From HGM13233 sp900762805 (lineage in GTDB: Bacteria > Bacillota > Clostridia > Oscillospirales > Ruminococcaceae), in assembly GCA_937993755.1 (NCBI GenBank), contig CALKMA010000002.1:124001-188000 (forward strand): DNA of 64,000 nucleotides, read 5' to 3'. Under the pieces are notes generated by a model. That model had not been told where the DNA came from, ran no database searches, and saw nothing but the letters and a program-made list of their open reading frames with translations. The position numbers and the translations under genes were made by a program. How positions within the stretch are numbered: the first letter of the stretch is position 1; the number at the start of each line of letters is the position of its first letter. This document shows, in pieces, positions 1 to 9,396 of the stretch.

Positions 1-21
1 CGAGTATACGGAAAAAGAGAC

Positions 22-57
22 AAAAAAATGAGCCGAAATCACTTTCGGCTCATTTTT
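22..57 (-). terminator. Intrinsic terminator after secG
   Basis: A 15-bp perfect stem (24-38 with 43-57) with a 4-nt loop is followed on the minus strand by a run of seven T. It lies just downstream of the secG stop and ends that transcript. Nothing recognisable is seen in bases 1-21. Confidence 0.85.
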
Positions 58-69
58 ACAGGCTGAAAA

Positions 70-327
70 TCACTTGGCGACAGCTGCTATGACATCGACC
101 GCAAGGACGACGACAAACAGAACGATCGCAAGAATACGGGTCAGCTTAGCTCGCTTTTCATCGCGCGCACGGCCGCGGCCGCGCTGCAACATACCACCAG
201 CATCGCCACCGGAGATAGCGCCGGAAAGGCCGCTGCCCTTATTGTCCTGTAAAAGAACCAAAATGATGATCAATATGCAGGTAAGCATCAACACTGCTCC
301 CCCGACAACCTCATAAACTTTCAGCAT
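70..327 (-). CDS. secG: Preprotein translocase subunit SecG
   Basis: This is the small integral membrane partner of the SecYEG export channel. The 85-residue protein has two hydrophobic segments (about 8-27 and 63-84), separated by the family signature LLQDNKGSGLSGAISGG and a Gly/Arg-rich loop. An AAAGGAGGT site sits seven bases before the ATG. The gene has its own extended -10 promoter and a strong terminator, so it is probably a single-gene unit. Length and signature are typical of Firmicutes SecG. Confidence 0.93.
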   Translation of the reverse strand: MLKVYEVVGGAVLMLTCILIIILVLLQDNKGSGLSGAISGGDAGGMLQRGRGRARDEKRAKLTRILAIVLFVVVLAVDVIAAVAK

Positions 328-379
328 TTAACCTACCTCCTTTCGCTATTCCTTAAACTGGTTATTCGCAACATTCGAA

Positions 380-408
380 ATTATAGCACAGACTGCTGCA
401 AAATGCAA
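380..408 (-). promoter_or_regulatory. Promoter of secG
   Basis: On the minus strand, a -35-like TTGCAT (403-408) lies 17 bp from a perfect TATAAT (380-385) preceded by TGC (extended -10). It is about 55 bp upstream of the secG start. Confidence 0.6.
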
Positions 409-412
409 CACC

Positions 413-436
413 AAAAATGAATTTTTCTTCATTTTT
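413..436 (-). terminator. Weak AT-rich hairpin after the topoisomerase A gene
   Basis: A 9-bp AT-rich inverted repeat (413-421 with 428-436) ends in a T run on the minus strand, about 28 bp past the parC-like stop. It could be a weak terminator. Confidence 0.35.
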
Positions 437-463
437 CAAGCCGCTTCTCCGCTACAGACACTG

Positions 464-2707
464 TTACAGCTGCATTGTCGTCTGTTCAGCCACATCCTCA
501 TCCCGGACAATGGCCCCGGCAGACGGGATCTTCCGGGAAGCAAAGCGCTTGGCGTTATTTACCGGAGCCGAGGCGGCCGGGCAGGCCGCCGTGACGATCG
601 CGCCCTTTTTAAGCACCATCACCGACACGCCGACCGTATCCTTGGCGGCGCGCTCCGGGATAAGTGAGGAACTGACAATCAGCAGGCGCCCCGACGAAGC
701 CGAAATGGCAAAATCGGCATCCTGCTCGGTGCCGAGGATAGCGACAGGGTCGGCCGACGCACTGTAGGCTTTTTGCAGCTTGCGGCGGTTGAGCTTGGTC
801 TCAAAGGATGAAAGCGGCACCTTGGCCACCTTACCATTCTTATAAAACACCAGACTATAGCCCTTGAAATCACGGGTGGCGACCATAGAAATGGCTGTTT
901 CCCCGGCGTCCATCTTGAGCTTGGCGGCCACATAGTCCCCCATGGCACTGGCCTTGGTGTCGTCGAAATCGGCGGCTCTGGCCTTATAGACCTGCTGTCG
1001 GTTGGTGAAGAACAGCAGATTGACGGCGTTGGTGCTTTCAAGCGCGGTGATGACGGCATCACCCTCCTTGAGCTTTTGCTCGCCGCTCATGCGCAGCGAC
1101 TGCGGCGTTATCTTTTTGAAATAGCCCTCGCGCGTGAAAAACAGATTGACGGGATAGTCGGGGATCGTCTCCTCCTCCTCCGCCGTATCGCTCTCATAGG
1201 TATACAGCACCTTTGTGCGGCGCTCCTGCCGGTATTTATCGGCCACCGCCTTCAGCTCGCTGATGATGACGCTGTCAATCAGCTTTTCGCTTCCCAGAAT
1301 GCGCTTGAGCTCGGCTATTTCCTTTTCCAGCCGGTCGCGCTCGCCGAGGCGATTGAGCAGATATTCGCGGTTGAGATAGCGCAGCTTGATTTCGGCGACA
1401 TATTCGGCCTGTATGCGGTCGATGCCGAAGCCAAGCATCAGATTGGGGACGACCTCCCGCTCCTGCTCGGTCTCACGGATTATCTTGATGGCCTTGTCGA
1501 TATCGAGAAGGATATTGGAAAGGCCCTCCAACAGATGCAGGCGTGCGCTGCGGTTCTTGAGGTCGAACGCCGTCCGCCGCCGAACACAGGTGCGGCGGAA
1601 ATCGATCCAGTGGCTGAGGATCTGCCGCACCCCCAGCAGCATAGGCTGATTTTTGATAAGCACGGTAAAATTGCAGGAAAAGCTGTCCTCCAGCGGCGTG
1701 AGGCGGAACAGCCGCTGCATCAGCTGCTCGCCGTCGGTACCGCGCTTGAGCTCCAAAGCGATCATCAGACCATTCTTGTCGCTCTCGTCGCGGACGGTGC
1801 TGACCTCGCGCAGCTTGCCGAGCTTGATAAGCTCCTGTATCTTTTCAATGATGGCCTCAATGGAGGTCGAGGCGGGGATCTCGGTCACCTCGATGCGCTG
1901 CGATTTGGCGTCATATCGGTACTTGCTGCGAATACGGAAGGAGCCGCGCCCCGTCTCATAGATCTGACGGATAGCCTGCTCGTCATACAGGTAATAGCCG
2001 CCGCCGCTGAAATCGGGGGCAATGAGTGTTGAAACGATATCATGGTCGGGATCACGGATCAGCTTGGCTGTCGTCTCGCAGACCTCGGCCAGATTGAAGG
2101 AGCAGATATTGCTGGCCATACCGACGGCGATGCCGAGGTTGGTATTGACCAAAATGGTCGGAAAGGTAGCCGGGAAGAGCGTCGGCTCCTTCATGGTATT
2201 GTCGTAGTTGTCAACAAAATCAACGGTGTCCTTGCCGATGTCAGAAAAAAGCTGTGTGCATATCTCGGCCAGCTTGACCTCAGTGTAGCGGGAGGCCGCA
2301 TACATCATATCGCGGCTGTAGCTCTTGCCGAAGTTGCCCTTGCTGTCAACATACGGGTGCAGCAGCGTCTCGTTGCTGCGCGACAGGCGCACCATCGTTT
2401 CATAGATAGCGGCGTCGCCGTGCGGATTGAGCTTCATCGTCTGGCCGACGACGTTGGCCGATTTGGTGCGGCCGCTGCTCAGCAGTCCCATGAGATACAT
2501 GGTATAAAGCAGCTTGCGGTGAGCCGGCTTGAAGCCGTCGATCTCAGGGATGGCGCGCGACACGATGACGCTCATGGCGTAGGGCATATAGTTTTCGTTG
2601 AGCGTCGTGGTGATCTTGGATTCCTCAACAATACCGGCCCCTGAAATATAAACATTATCGGGCGTTTCATCCCGCACAATGCGCGGTTGTGTTTTTTTCT
2701 TTGCCAA
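464..2707 (-). CDS. parC: DNA topoisomerase IIA subunit A (ParC/GyrA-like)
   Basis: Breakage-reunion subunit of a type IIA topoisomerase (747 aa), which cuts and rejoins DNA to remove links or supercoils. The core shows DGFKPAHRKLLYTM, NPHGDAAIYETMVRL and the catalytic tyrosine at about residue 141 in ASRYTEVKL. I see no GyrA box in the C-terminal part, so ParC is preferred over GyrA, but a divergent paralogue of either is possible. The start is TTG, chosen because AGGGGAGA lies seven bases upstream. It follows the ParE-like gene with a 288-bp spacer and is probably cotranscribed with it. A standard gyrA/gyrB pair is presumably elsewhere (inference). Confidence 0.85.
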   Translation of the reverse strand: MAKKKTQPRIVRDETPDNVYISGAGIVEESKITTTLNENYMPYAMSVIVSRAIPEIDGFKPAHRKLLYTMYLMGLLSSGRTKSANVVGQTMKLNPHGDAAIYETMVRLSRSNETLLHPYVDSKGNFGKSYSRDMMYAASRYTEVKLAEICTQLFSDIGKDTVDFVDNYDNTMKEPTLFPATFPTILVNTNLGIAVGMASNICSFNLAEVCETTAKLIRDPDHDIVSTLIAPDFSGGGYYLYDEQAIRQIYETGRGSFRIRSKYRYDAKSQRIEVTEIPASTSIEAIIEKIQELIKLGKLREVSTVRDESDKNGLMIALELKRGTDGEQLMQRLFRLTPLEDSFSCNFTVLIKNQPMLLGVRQILSHWIDFRRTCVRRRTAFDLKNRSARLHLLEGLSNILLDIDKAIKIIRETEQEREVVPNLMLGFGIDRIQAEYVAEIKLRYLNREYLLNRLGERDRLEKEIAELKRILGSEKLIDSVIISELKAVADKYRQERRTKVLYTYESDTAEEEETIPDYPVNLFFTREGYFKKITPQSLRMSGEQKLKEGDAVITALESTNAVNLLFFTNRQQVYKARAADFDDTKASAMGDYVAAKLKMDAGETAISMVATRDFKGYSLVFYKNGKVAKVPLSSFETKLNRRKLQKAYSASADPVAILGTEQDADFAISASSGRLLIVSSSLIPERAAKDTVGVSVMVLKKGAIVTAACPAASAPVNNAKRFASRKIPSAGAIVRDEDVAEQTTMQL

Positions 2708-2995
2708 AATTCAGTCTCCCCTTTTCTGGTTTGAAGGCCTGCGCCGGCAGCGCCTCGGCACAGCCGACGGTTCTCCCGCCCCGGTGCGTTTCTGTCCAAA
2801 CGGCGGATCGCAGGCGGCTCGCGTTGGCCCATGGAAAAGCTGCCATGTTATGGGCTGATGCCAGGCAGGCGGCAGCTCACGGTCAGTGAGCGCCTTCCTG
2901 CCCGACGCGGCCGCAGATCATTCATGAGATCATGCCGGAACACGATACAACAGTGCGCGCGCCCGGCCGGCGCAGCCGCAGGTCAGTCCAGCGGC

Positions 2996-4966
2996 TCAGC
3001 TCAGATCAAGCATGTCCATATATTCGGCCCCGTGCAGCGCGATGTATTCCTTGCGGCCGGCAAGATTGTCGCCCAGCAGCAGATCAAAGGTGCGGGCCGT
3101 ATCCTCGGCGTCGGCCTCCGTCACGCGGATAAGCCGGCGGGTCAGCGGGTTCATGGTGGTCATCCACATCATTTCCGGCTCATTCTCGCCGAGTCCCTTC
3201 GAGCGCTGGAGGGTAAACTTTTCATCGCCGATCATCTCCATGATCTCGGCCTTTTCCTGCTCGGTGTAGGCGTAATAGGTCTTATCCTTTGTGTTGATCT
3301 CAAAGAGCGGCGATTCGGCGATATAAACATAGCCCTCTGTAATGAGACGCGGCATCAGGCGGTAAATCATGGTCAGTATCAGCGTGCGGATCTGATAGCC
3401 GTCAACATCAGCGTCGGTGCAGATGATGACCTTATTCCACCGCAGATTGTCGATGCTGAAGGTAGACAGGTTCTTGTTGTATTTGGAGGAAACCTCTACA
3501 CCGCAGCCCAGCACCTTGACAAGGTCGGTAATGATCTCGCTCTTGAAAATGCGCTGAAAATCGACCTTGAGGCAATTGAGTATCTTGCCGCGCACCGGCA
3601 TGATGGCCTGAAATTCGGCGTCACGCCCCTGCTTGCAGGCGCCCAGAGCCGAATCTCCCTCCACGATATAGACCTCGCGGATCGACATGTCCTTGGAACG
3701 GCAGTCAACAAACTTCTGCACCTGCTGCGCCAGATCGGCCTTAGCCTGCATGGTCGATTTCGCGGCGGCGCGCGCCTGCTCGGCACTCTCGCGGCTGCGC
3801 TTGTTGATGAGGATCTGTTCCGCGATCTTCTCGGCCTTTTCGGGATTTTCAATAAAATAGACCTGAATGCTCTTTTTAAGGAATTCCGTCATGGCGCGCG
3901 TGATGAACGCGTTGTTGAATTCCAGCTTGGTCTGATCGGAATAGCTGGTCAGCGTCGAAAAGGAGGATGAGACCAGCGACAGGCTTTCAGCCACATCCTT
4001 AAAGGCGATCTTAGCCTCGTTTTTGCGGTAGAGCTTTTTGTCGCGGATATAGCTGTCTATCTGGCTGGCAAAGGCGGTGCTGACAGCCTTTTCGGGCGAA
4101 CCACCCTTGGGCAGATAGCTCGAATTGTGAAAATACTCGATAAAGGCGTGGCCGCGCGTAAAGCAGAATGCGAAATTCATCTTGAGGTTATATTCCGGTC
4201 TGTCCTCACGGTCACGGCCGCGGCGCTCGCCGCTGACGACGATCGGTTCGCACAGCGCGTTTCGGGTATTCTCCTCAAGGTACTCAACAATGCCGTTCTG
4301 GTAGGCATACGACTTTTTGATAGCGGAGCCGTCGTCATTTTCATAGGTCAGGGCAAAGGTAACGCCGCTGTTGACGGCGGCCTGCCGGCGCAGTGTAGCG
4401 TCAAAATAGTCAAAGCCGATGTCGATGTCGGTAAAAACCTTGAGGTCGGGGCGCCATTTGATGCGCGATCCGGTTCCCTTGTGCGTCGTCGGCTCCTTGA
4501 GCATCTTGCCGACAGGGCGGCCGGCCTTGAACTTCAGAAAATAGCGGAAACCGTCGCGGAAGATTTCAGCCTCCATATATTCGGACGCATATTGCGTTGC
4601 GCACAGGCCAAGCCCATTGAGGCCGATAGAGTATTCATAGCTCCCGCCCTCGTTCTCGTACTTGCCGCCGGCATACAGCTCGCAGAACACCAGCTCCCAG
4701 TTATAGCGCTTTTCCTTGGGGTTGTAGTCAACAGGGATGCCGCGCCCGAAATCCTCCACCTCGATGGATTTATCCTTAAAATAGGTAATATTGATACGGT
4801 TGCCGTAACCGAGGCGCGCCTCATCAACCGAGTTCGATATGATCTCAAACACGGAATGCTCGCAGGCAACGATATCGTCCGACCCGAACATAACGCCGGG
4901 GCGCAGCCGGACACGCTCCTCATTTTTCAGCCATTTGATGCTTTCGTTTGTATAGTTATCAGCCAT
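2996..4966 (-). CDS. parE: DNA topoisomerase IIA subunit B (ParE/GyrB-like)
   Basis: ATPase/TOPRIM subunit (656 aa) partnering the A subunit immediately downstream. The GHKL ATPase domain is N-terminal (EIISNSVDEA around residue 45). The ATP-lid region reads SIGLNGLGLCATQ, where most GyrB/ParE proteins have GGLHGVG, so it is divergent. The TOPRIM part has VEGDSALGA and DADVDGYQIRTL, and the C-terminal block has KGLGENEPEMMW. The start at 4966 is preferred over an in-frame GTG at 4978, because that GTG lies inside the GAGGAGA ribosome binding site. A promoter lies just upstream. Confidence 0.87.
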   Translation of the reverse strand: MADNYTNESIKWLKNEERVRLRPGVMFGSDDIVACEHSVFEIISNSVDEARLGYGNRINITYFKDKSIEVEDFGRGIPVDYNPKEKRYNWELVFCELYAGGKYENEGGSYEYSIGLNGLGLCATQYASEYMEAEIFRDGFRYFLKFKAGRPVGKMLKEPTTHKGTGSRIKWRPDLKVFTDIDIGFDYFDATLRRQAAVNSGVTFALTYENDDGSAIKKSYAYQNGIVEYLEENTRNALCEPIVVSGERRGRDREDRPEYNLKMNFAFCFTRGHAFIEYFHNSSYLPKGGSPEKAVSTAFASQIDSYIRDKKLYRKNEAKIAFKDVAESLSLVSSSFSTLTSYSDQTKLEFNNAFITRAMTEFLKKSIQVYFIENPEKAEKIAEQILINKRSRESAEQARAAAKSTMQAKADLAQQVQKFVDCRSKDMSIREVYIVEGDSALGACKQGRDAEFQAIMPVRGKILNCLKVDFQRIFKSEIITDLVKVLGCGVEVSSKYNKNLSTFSIDNLRWNKVIICTDADVDGYQIRTLILTMIYRLMPRLITEGYVYIAESPLFEINTKDKTYYAYTEQEKAEIMEMIGDEKFTLQRSKGLGENEPEMMWMTTMNPLTRRLIRVTEADAEDTARTFDLLLGDNLAGRKEYIALHGAEYMDMLDLS

Positions 4967-4998
4967 GGGTCTCCTCACGGGTTGGTTTTCATATTTCT

Positions 4999-5027
4999 AT
5001 TTTAACATAAATCTGCCGGGAACGCAA
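4999..5027 (-). promoter_or_regulatory. Promoter of the parE-parC unit
   Basis: Minus-strand TTGCGT (5022-5027), a 17-bp spacer and TAAAAT (4999-5004), about 33 bp before the parE start. Confidence 0.6.
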
Positions 5028-5051
5028 AGTCAGATGCGCGCTGCACAGCAA

Positions 5052-5083
5052 AACAGCCCAAGTTTTATGGTGCTTGGGCTGTT
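5052..5083 (-). terminator. Terminator after ftsH
   Basis: An 11-bp stem (52-62 with 73-83 of this kilobase) is followed on the minus strand by TTTTG. It lies about 95 bp downstream of the ftsH stop and ends the long rnj-to-ftsH run. Confidence 0.65.
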
Positions 5084-5178
5084 GATATATCGGAAAGCTG
5101 CACAGCAGCAGTCTGAAAAAGCGGACAACGGTTTGGGCGGCGGCATCGCCTGTACCGACAGGCCGCCTTCTCTGCCTG

Positions 5179-7119
5179 CTACCTGGCGGTATCCTCTTCA
5201 GGGGCCGCGTCGCCGGAGGCCGGTACTTCATCCGTCTTTTCAGCCGTCGGGCTGACATCAGCCGGAAGCGCAGCCGTGACGGCCGTCGCGTCAGAGGACA
5301 TCAGCTTCTGGAAGGTCTTGCCGTCGATGCGATCATACTCAAGAAGCGTATGGGCGATAAGCTCCAGCTTATCGTCATGCTCGCGCAGGAGCGCCTCGCA
5401 GCGGCGGTACTGCTCGTCAACGATGGCCTTGACCTCCTCGTCGATGAGGTTGGCGTATTCTTCAGAATAGCTGCGGTTCTGGGCAAAGTCGCGGCCGAGG
5501 AATACCTCGTCATGGCCGCTGCCGTAAACCACCAGTCCGAGCCTCTTGGAGAAGCCGTACTTGGTGACCATCGCGCGGGCCGTCGAGGTGACTTTCTGCA
5601 GGTCGCTCGAAGCGCCGGTCGAAACGTCGCCCATCTTGAGCTGCTCGGCCACACGGCCGGCCAGCGAAACGCAGATATCGTTGAGCATCTCGCTCTTGGT
5701 GGTATAGGTCAGATCCTCCTTGGGCAGCGGCATGGTATAACCGCCCGCCGAGCCGCGCGGAATGATCGATACTTCATGGACCTCGTTTTCAGGCGCGGCG
5801 TAGAACACCGCAATGGCGTGGCCGGTCTCGTGATAGGCCGTCAGCCTGCGGTCCTTTTCGGTCATGACGCGGGAACGCTTTTCGGGGCCCATCATCACCT
5901 TGGTGGTGGCATCATTGATATCTTTCATTGTGATGGCTTTTCGCTTCTGCTTGGCAGCAGCCAGCGCCGCCTCATTGAGAATATTTTCGAGGTCTGCTCC
6001 CGTGAAGCCGGGCGTAGATTTGGCGATGATGCGGAGGTCAACGTCGGGAGCCAGCGGCTTATTGCGCGAATGTACCTTGAGAATCTCCTCACGGCCCTTC
6101 ACGTCGGGCACATTGACATAAATCTGGCGGTCAAAGCGGCCGGAGCGGGTCAGGGCGCCGTCAAGAATGTCGGCGCGGTTGGTGGCCGCCATGACGATAA
6201 CGCCGGAATTGGCCTCAAACCCGTCCATCTCGACCAGCAGCTGGTTGAGCGTCTGCTCGCGCTCGTCGTGCCCGCCGCCGAGACCGGCTCCGCGCTGACG
6301 GCCGACAGCGTCGATCTCATCGATAAAGATGATGCTGGGAGCCGTCTTTTTAGCCTTATCAAACAAATCGCGGACACGGGAGGCGCCGACGCCGACATAA
6401 ACCTCCACGAAGTCAGAACCGGAAATGGAATAGAACGGTACGCCGGCCTCACCGGCAACGGCGCGGGCCAGCAGCGTTTTACCGGTGCCGGGAGGGCCTA
6501 CCAGCAGCACGCCCTTGGGCACCTTGCCGCCCAAGGCGTTGAATTGAGCAGGATGCTTGAGAAATTCAACAATCTCCTCCAGCTCGGCCTTTTCCTCGTC
6601 GGCGCCTGCAACCTGGTCAAAGGTCGTGTCGCGCGAGGAGGTGTCCTTGACCTTGGACTTGATGAATTTGTTGACGCGCCCGCTTTCGTTGTTCTGCCGG
6701 CTCATCATCACAAGGAAGAAGATGCCGACAGCCGCCACCAGCAGCATGGGAATGCCGTTGACCAGCAGCGTCTGCAGATAGCTGGGGGCCTCATAGGTAT
6801 ACAGGATGGGCGAATTCTCGTGAGTCTTGTTGTACTCGTTCACATAGTTGATATACTCCTCGATATCACTGATGAACAAGCCTACGTCGGGAACGTTGTA
6901 AGTATAGATCTTGGTGTCGCCGGTCAGCTTATAGGTAAGCTTGCCGGTGCTGATGTTGAGCTTGAACTCATTGACCTTGTGCGACAGGAATTGATCGACA
7001 ATCTTGGAGTAGGGCGTGTCGTTCTTGGTCAGGCTGTTGACCATCACAAAGACCGATACGATAAGCGCCGCACACAGCAGAAGGGAAACAAGGCGGTTCT
7101 TGTTGTTGTTCGGATTCAT
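5179..7119 (-). CDS. ftsH: ATP-dependent zinc metalloprotease FtsH
   Basis: Membrane-anchored AAA+ protease (646 aa) that degrades misfolded membrane and regulatory proteins. Two transmembrane segments (about 9-29 and 117-138) flank the extracytoplasmic domain. The AAA module has Walker A GPPGTGKT (208-215), Walker B IIFIDEID and the second-region-of-homology arginines. The peptidase has HETGH. The C-terminus is a variable Ala/Glu-rich tail. It is last in the run after tilS and hpt, an order common in Firmicutes. AGAGGT precedes the ATG. Confidence 0.97.
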   Translation of the reverse strand: MNPNNNKNRLVSLLLCAALIVSVFVMVNSLTKNDTPYSKIVDQFLSHKVNEFKLNISTGKLTYKLTGDTKIYTYNVPDVGLFISDIEEYINYVNEYNKTHENSPILYTYEAPSYLQTLLVNGIPMLLVAAVGIFFLVMMSRQNNESGRVNKFIKSKVKDTSSRDTTFDQVAGADEEKAELEEIVEFLKHPAQFNALGGKVPKGVLLVGPPGTGKTLLARAVAGEAGVPFYSISGSDFVEVYVGVGASRVRDLFDKAKKTAPSIIFIDEIDAVGRQRGAGLGGGHDEREQTLNQLLVEMDGFEANSGVIVMAATNRADILDGALTRSGRFDRQIYVNVPDVKGREEILKVHSRNKPLAPDVDLRIIAKSTPGFTGADLENILNEAALAAAKQKRKAITMKDINDATTKVMMGPEKRSRVMTEKDRRLTAYHETGHAIAVFYAAPENEVHEVSIIPRGSAGGYTMPLPKEDLTYTTKSEMLNDICVSLAGRVAEQLKMGDVSTGASSDLQKVTSTARAMVTKYGFSKRLGLVVYGSGHDEVFLGRDFAQNRSYSEEYANLIDEEVKAIVDEQYRRCEALLREHDDKLELIAHTLLEYDRIDGKTFQKLMSSDATAVTAALPADVSPTAEKTDEVPASGDAAPEEDTAR

Positions 7120-7150
7120 TGGTACCTCTGGCAGCTATATTTTACCGGGT

Positions 7151-7717
7151 TCACTTCTTCATGATCTCAGCGTCCTCTGCGGTGTAGACAGAGCTTTTCA
7201 GGACACCGATGTAAGGAAGGTTGCGGTATTTTTCGTTATAATCAAGGCCGTAGCCAACGACAAATTCATCAGGGATCACAAAGCCGACATAATCGGCGTT
7301 GACATTAGCCTCGCGGCGGGACGGCTTGTCGAGCAGCGTACATATCTTAAAGCTCTTGGGGGAGCGGGCTTTCAAAATCTCAGAGATGTAAGAGAGCGTC
7401 CGGCCGGTGTCAAGGATATCCTCCACGACCAGCAGATCGCAGTTTTCCAGCTTGATATCGAGATCCTTCAGGATCTTGACCTCGCCGGTGCTGGTTGTGC
7501 CGCCGTAGCTCGACACGCTCATGAAGTCGATCTGCGTATGAATATCGATGGCCCGCATCAGGTCGGTAACGAATACGACCGCCCCCTTCAGCAGGCTGAC
7601 CATCACAAGGTCCTTTCCCTGATAATCCTCGCTGATCTGTCTGCCGAGCTGCGCCACACGCTCGCTGAGCTGGCTCTCGGTAAGCAGAACCTTCTCGATA
7701 TCATCTCTCATAGCCAT
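7151..7717 (-). CDS. hpt: Hypoxanthine phosphoribosyltransferase
   Basis: Purine salvage enzyme joining hypoxanthine or guanine to PRPP (188 aa, usual length about 180). The PRPP-binding loop is LLVVEDILDTGRTL, with the upstream GAVVFVTDLMRAI and downstream ADYVGFVIPDEFVVGYGLDYNEKYR blocks typical of the family. It sits between tilS and ftsH, the conserved Firmicutes order. The start has a second possible ATG two codons downstream. Confidence 0.95.
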   Translation of the reverse strand: MAMRDDIEKVLLTESQLSERVAQLGRQISEDYQGKDLVMVSLLKGAVVFVTDLMRAIDIHTQIDFMSVSSYGGTTSTGEVKILKDLDIKLENCDLLVVEDILDTGRTLSYISEILKARSPKSFKICTLLDKPSRREANVNADYVGFVIPDEFVVGYGLDYNEKYRNLPYIGVLKSSVYTAEDAEIMKK

Positions 7718-7740
7718 AGCATTGATCCCCCTGAAAAGTT

Positions 7741-9396
7741 TTATTCATGTTCTGTCTGTATTTCGATCACAGACCGCGTTGCCCCGTCTACCCTGACGCG
7801 CTGAGCCGCGCCGATGCCCAGGACCCAAACGGGGCCTTTCTCGTCAGCCAGCAGCGGCCAGCCGGGACGCCGTTCGGGTGCGATGCCAAGCTCTGCGTAC
7901 AGCTTCTTGAGCGGCTTGGTCACGCCGAAGCGTGCCGACTTGAAGACTTCTCCGTCGATTTTCGACCGAAAGCAGATATTGCCTATTATTTTACCACAGT
8001 CTATAGCATTTAGCAAAGACCTTTCCTGCGGTTTCTCAACATTTTTTATCGAAAATTCATCGTTTTGTAACAAATGAAGCGTCCACTCGCCCACTCGGTT
8101 GGCTCCAGGCCGGGCCTCGACGCAATATGGGAGGCTCTGAACAGCTGCGGCCCGCACCGAAACCACACCGCGGCGCACGGTAAAATAGCAGTCCGGCGCA
8201 AGCTGAACACGTCCCTGCCCCGCCCGCAGCGCGGCCAAACAAAGCGACACGCGGGCGGCGTCGGCGTGACGGCCAAGCAGACGGCGCACTGCCTCGCTCT
8301 GTAAAGCCGGGTGCGACGCGGCCAGACAGCCGGCGCACCAGCCGTCCCCCAGAGCCGCCTCGCACAGCAGCGCCTCCGCCTGGCTGCCGATATAGTCCTG
8401 CGCCTCACCGGTGCGGCCGGCAAAGGCTGCCAGATGCACGGCGGCGGCAGCATTGACCTGTTCAAGTGCCGGCAGCACCGTATGGCGGACGCGGTTGCGG
8501 CTGAAGAGGTCAGACAGATTTGTCGAATCGGTAACAAAGGCGATGCCGTTTTGTGCGCAGTAATGCTCGACGTCTGCCCGCGGCGTACCGATCAGCGGTC
8601 TTACAAGCATGACAGGCAGGGCCTCATGTCCTCCGCTTTCGCCGGTCGGCTGAGCACCGAACCAGCCGGCAGCCGTTTCTGCCCCCGCCGTGCCGGCCGA
8701 ACCCTCGCAGAGGGCGGCATCAGCACCAAGCACGACAGCTGCTTCTGTGCCCGGCCGGGCAAATGCGCCGGCGATCGGGCGGTCGGGCGGCTGTACAGCG
8801 GAAACGCTCCTGTCCTCCTCCCGTTCCGGTCTCTCCGGGCCGTTCGTGAACGCGCTCTCCGCTGCCTGCTGCAGGAAAAGCTCACCTGCCATTCCAAAAT
8901 CGGCCAGCTCCGTCTCCGAAAAGGCCAGTTCCCGCACCGGCGGGATACCGGCAGCACCGTCCAGCCCGCTGCCTCTCGCCAATTGGAACAGCACTGTTTC
9001 GGCACAGTCATTCTGATTATGGGCGGTAGCCACCCGACAACCAAAGCGGCAGGCGTAGCGGTAATACCAGCGGCAGCGCAGCTCGCGCGCCCACATCTCC
9101 ACTGAAAGCCCGGCCGGCTTTTCATGCTCAAGCATTCGGGCATGCTCGCAGTAAAGCGGCACGCCAAGAGTCCGGCAGAAGCTGCGAACGGCCTGCTCAT
9201 CGCGGTCGGCCTCGGCTCCGCGCAGGCCGTGGTTCAGATGGAAGGCATAGACTGCCTCAAGCCCCAGCCTTTCGCGGTTAACGGCCAGCAGGTGCAGCAG
9301 CGCCATTGAATCAGCGCCGCCCGACACTGCCGCCAAAACACGGCAGCCGGCGGGGAACATCCCAAACCGGCTGACAGTATCAAAAAAGCTATTCAT
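7741..9396 (-). CDS. tilS: tRNA(Ile)-lysidine synthase TilS
   Basis: Modifies C34 of tRNA-Ile(CAU) to lysidine so that it reads AUA. The N-terminal PP-loop ATPase motif is AAVSGGADSMALLH (SGGADS at 25-30), followed by HLNHGLRG and AHNQNDCAETVLFQL. At 551 aa it is longer than the usual 430-480 because of an Ala/Gly/Glu-rich insertion at about residues 156-260, between the N-terminal domain and LVRPLIG. The ATG overlaps the dnaB stop by 8 bp, so the two genes are coupled. The C-terminal TilS domain (LKKLYAELGIAPERRPGWPLL) is intact. Confidence 0.93.
   Translation of the reverse strand: MNSFFDTVSRFGMFPAGCRVLAAVSGGADSMALLHLLAVNRERLGLEAVYAFHLNHGLRGAEADRDEQAVRSFCRTLGVPLYCEHARMLEHEKPAGLSVEMWARELRCRWYYRYACRFGCRVATAHNQNDCAETVLFQLARGSGLDGAAGIPPVRELAFSETELADFGMAGELFLQQAAESAFTNGPERPEREEDRSVSAVQPPDRPIAGAFARPGTEAAVVLGADAALCEGSAGTAGAETAAGWFGAQPTGESGGHEALPVMLVRPLIGTPRADVEHYCAQNGIAFVTDSTNLSDLFSRNRVRHTVLPALEQVNAAAAVHLAAFAGRTGEAQDYIGSQAEALLCEAALGDGWCAGCLAASHPALQSEAVRRLLGRHADAARVSLCLAALRAGQGRVQLAPDCYFTVRRGVVSVRAAAVQSLPYCVEARPGANRVGEWTLHLLQNDEFSIKNVEKPQERSLLNAIDCGKIIGNICFRSKIDGEVFKSARFGVTKPLKKLYAELGIAPERRPGWPLLADEKGPVWVLGIGAAQRVRVDGATRSVIEIQTEHE

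Noticed and set aside
5350..7164. 604-codon frame antisense to ftsH
   Set aside because: Shadow frame; ftsH has complete catalytic motifs on the other strand.
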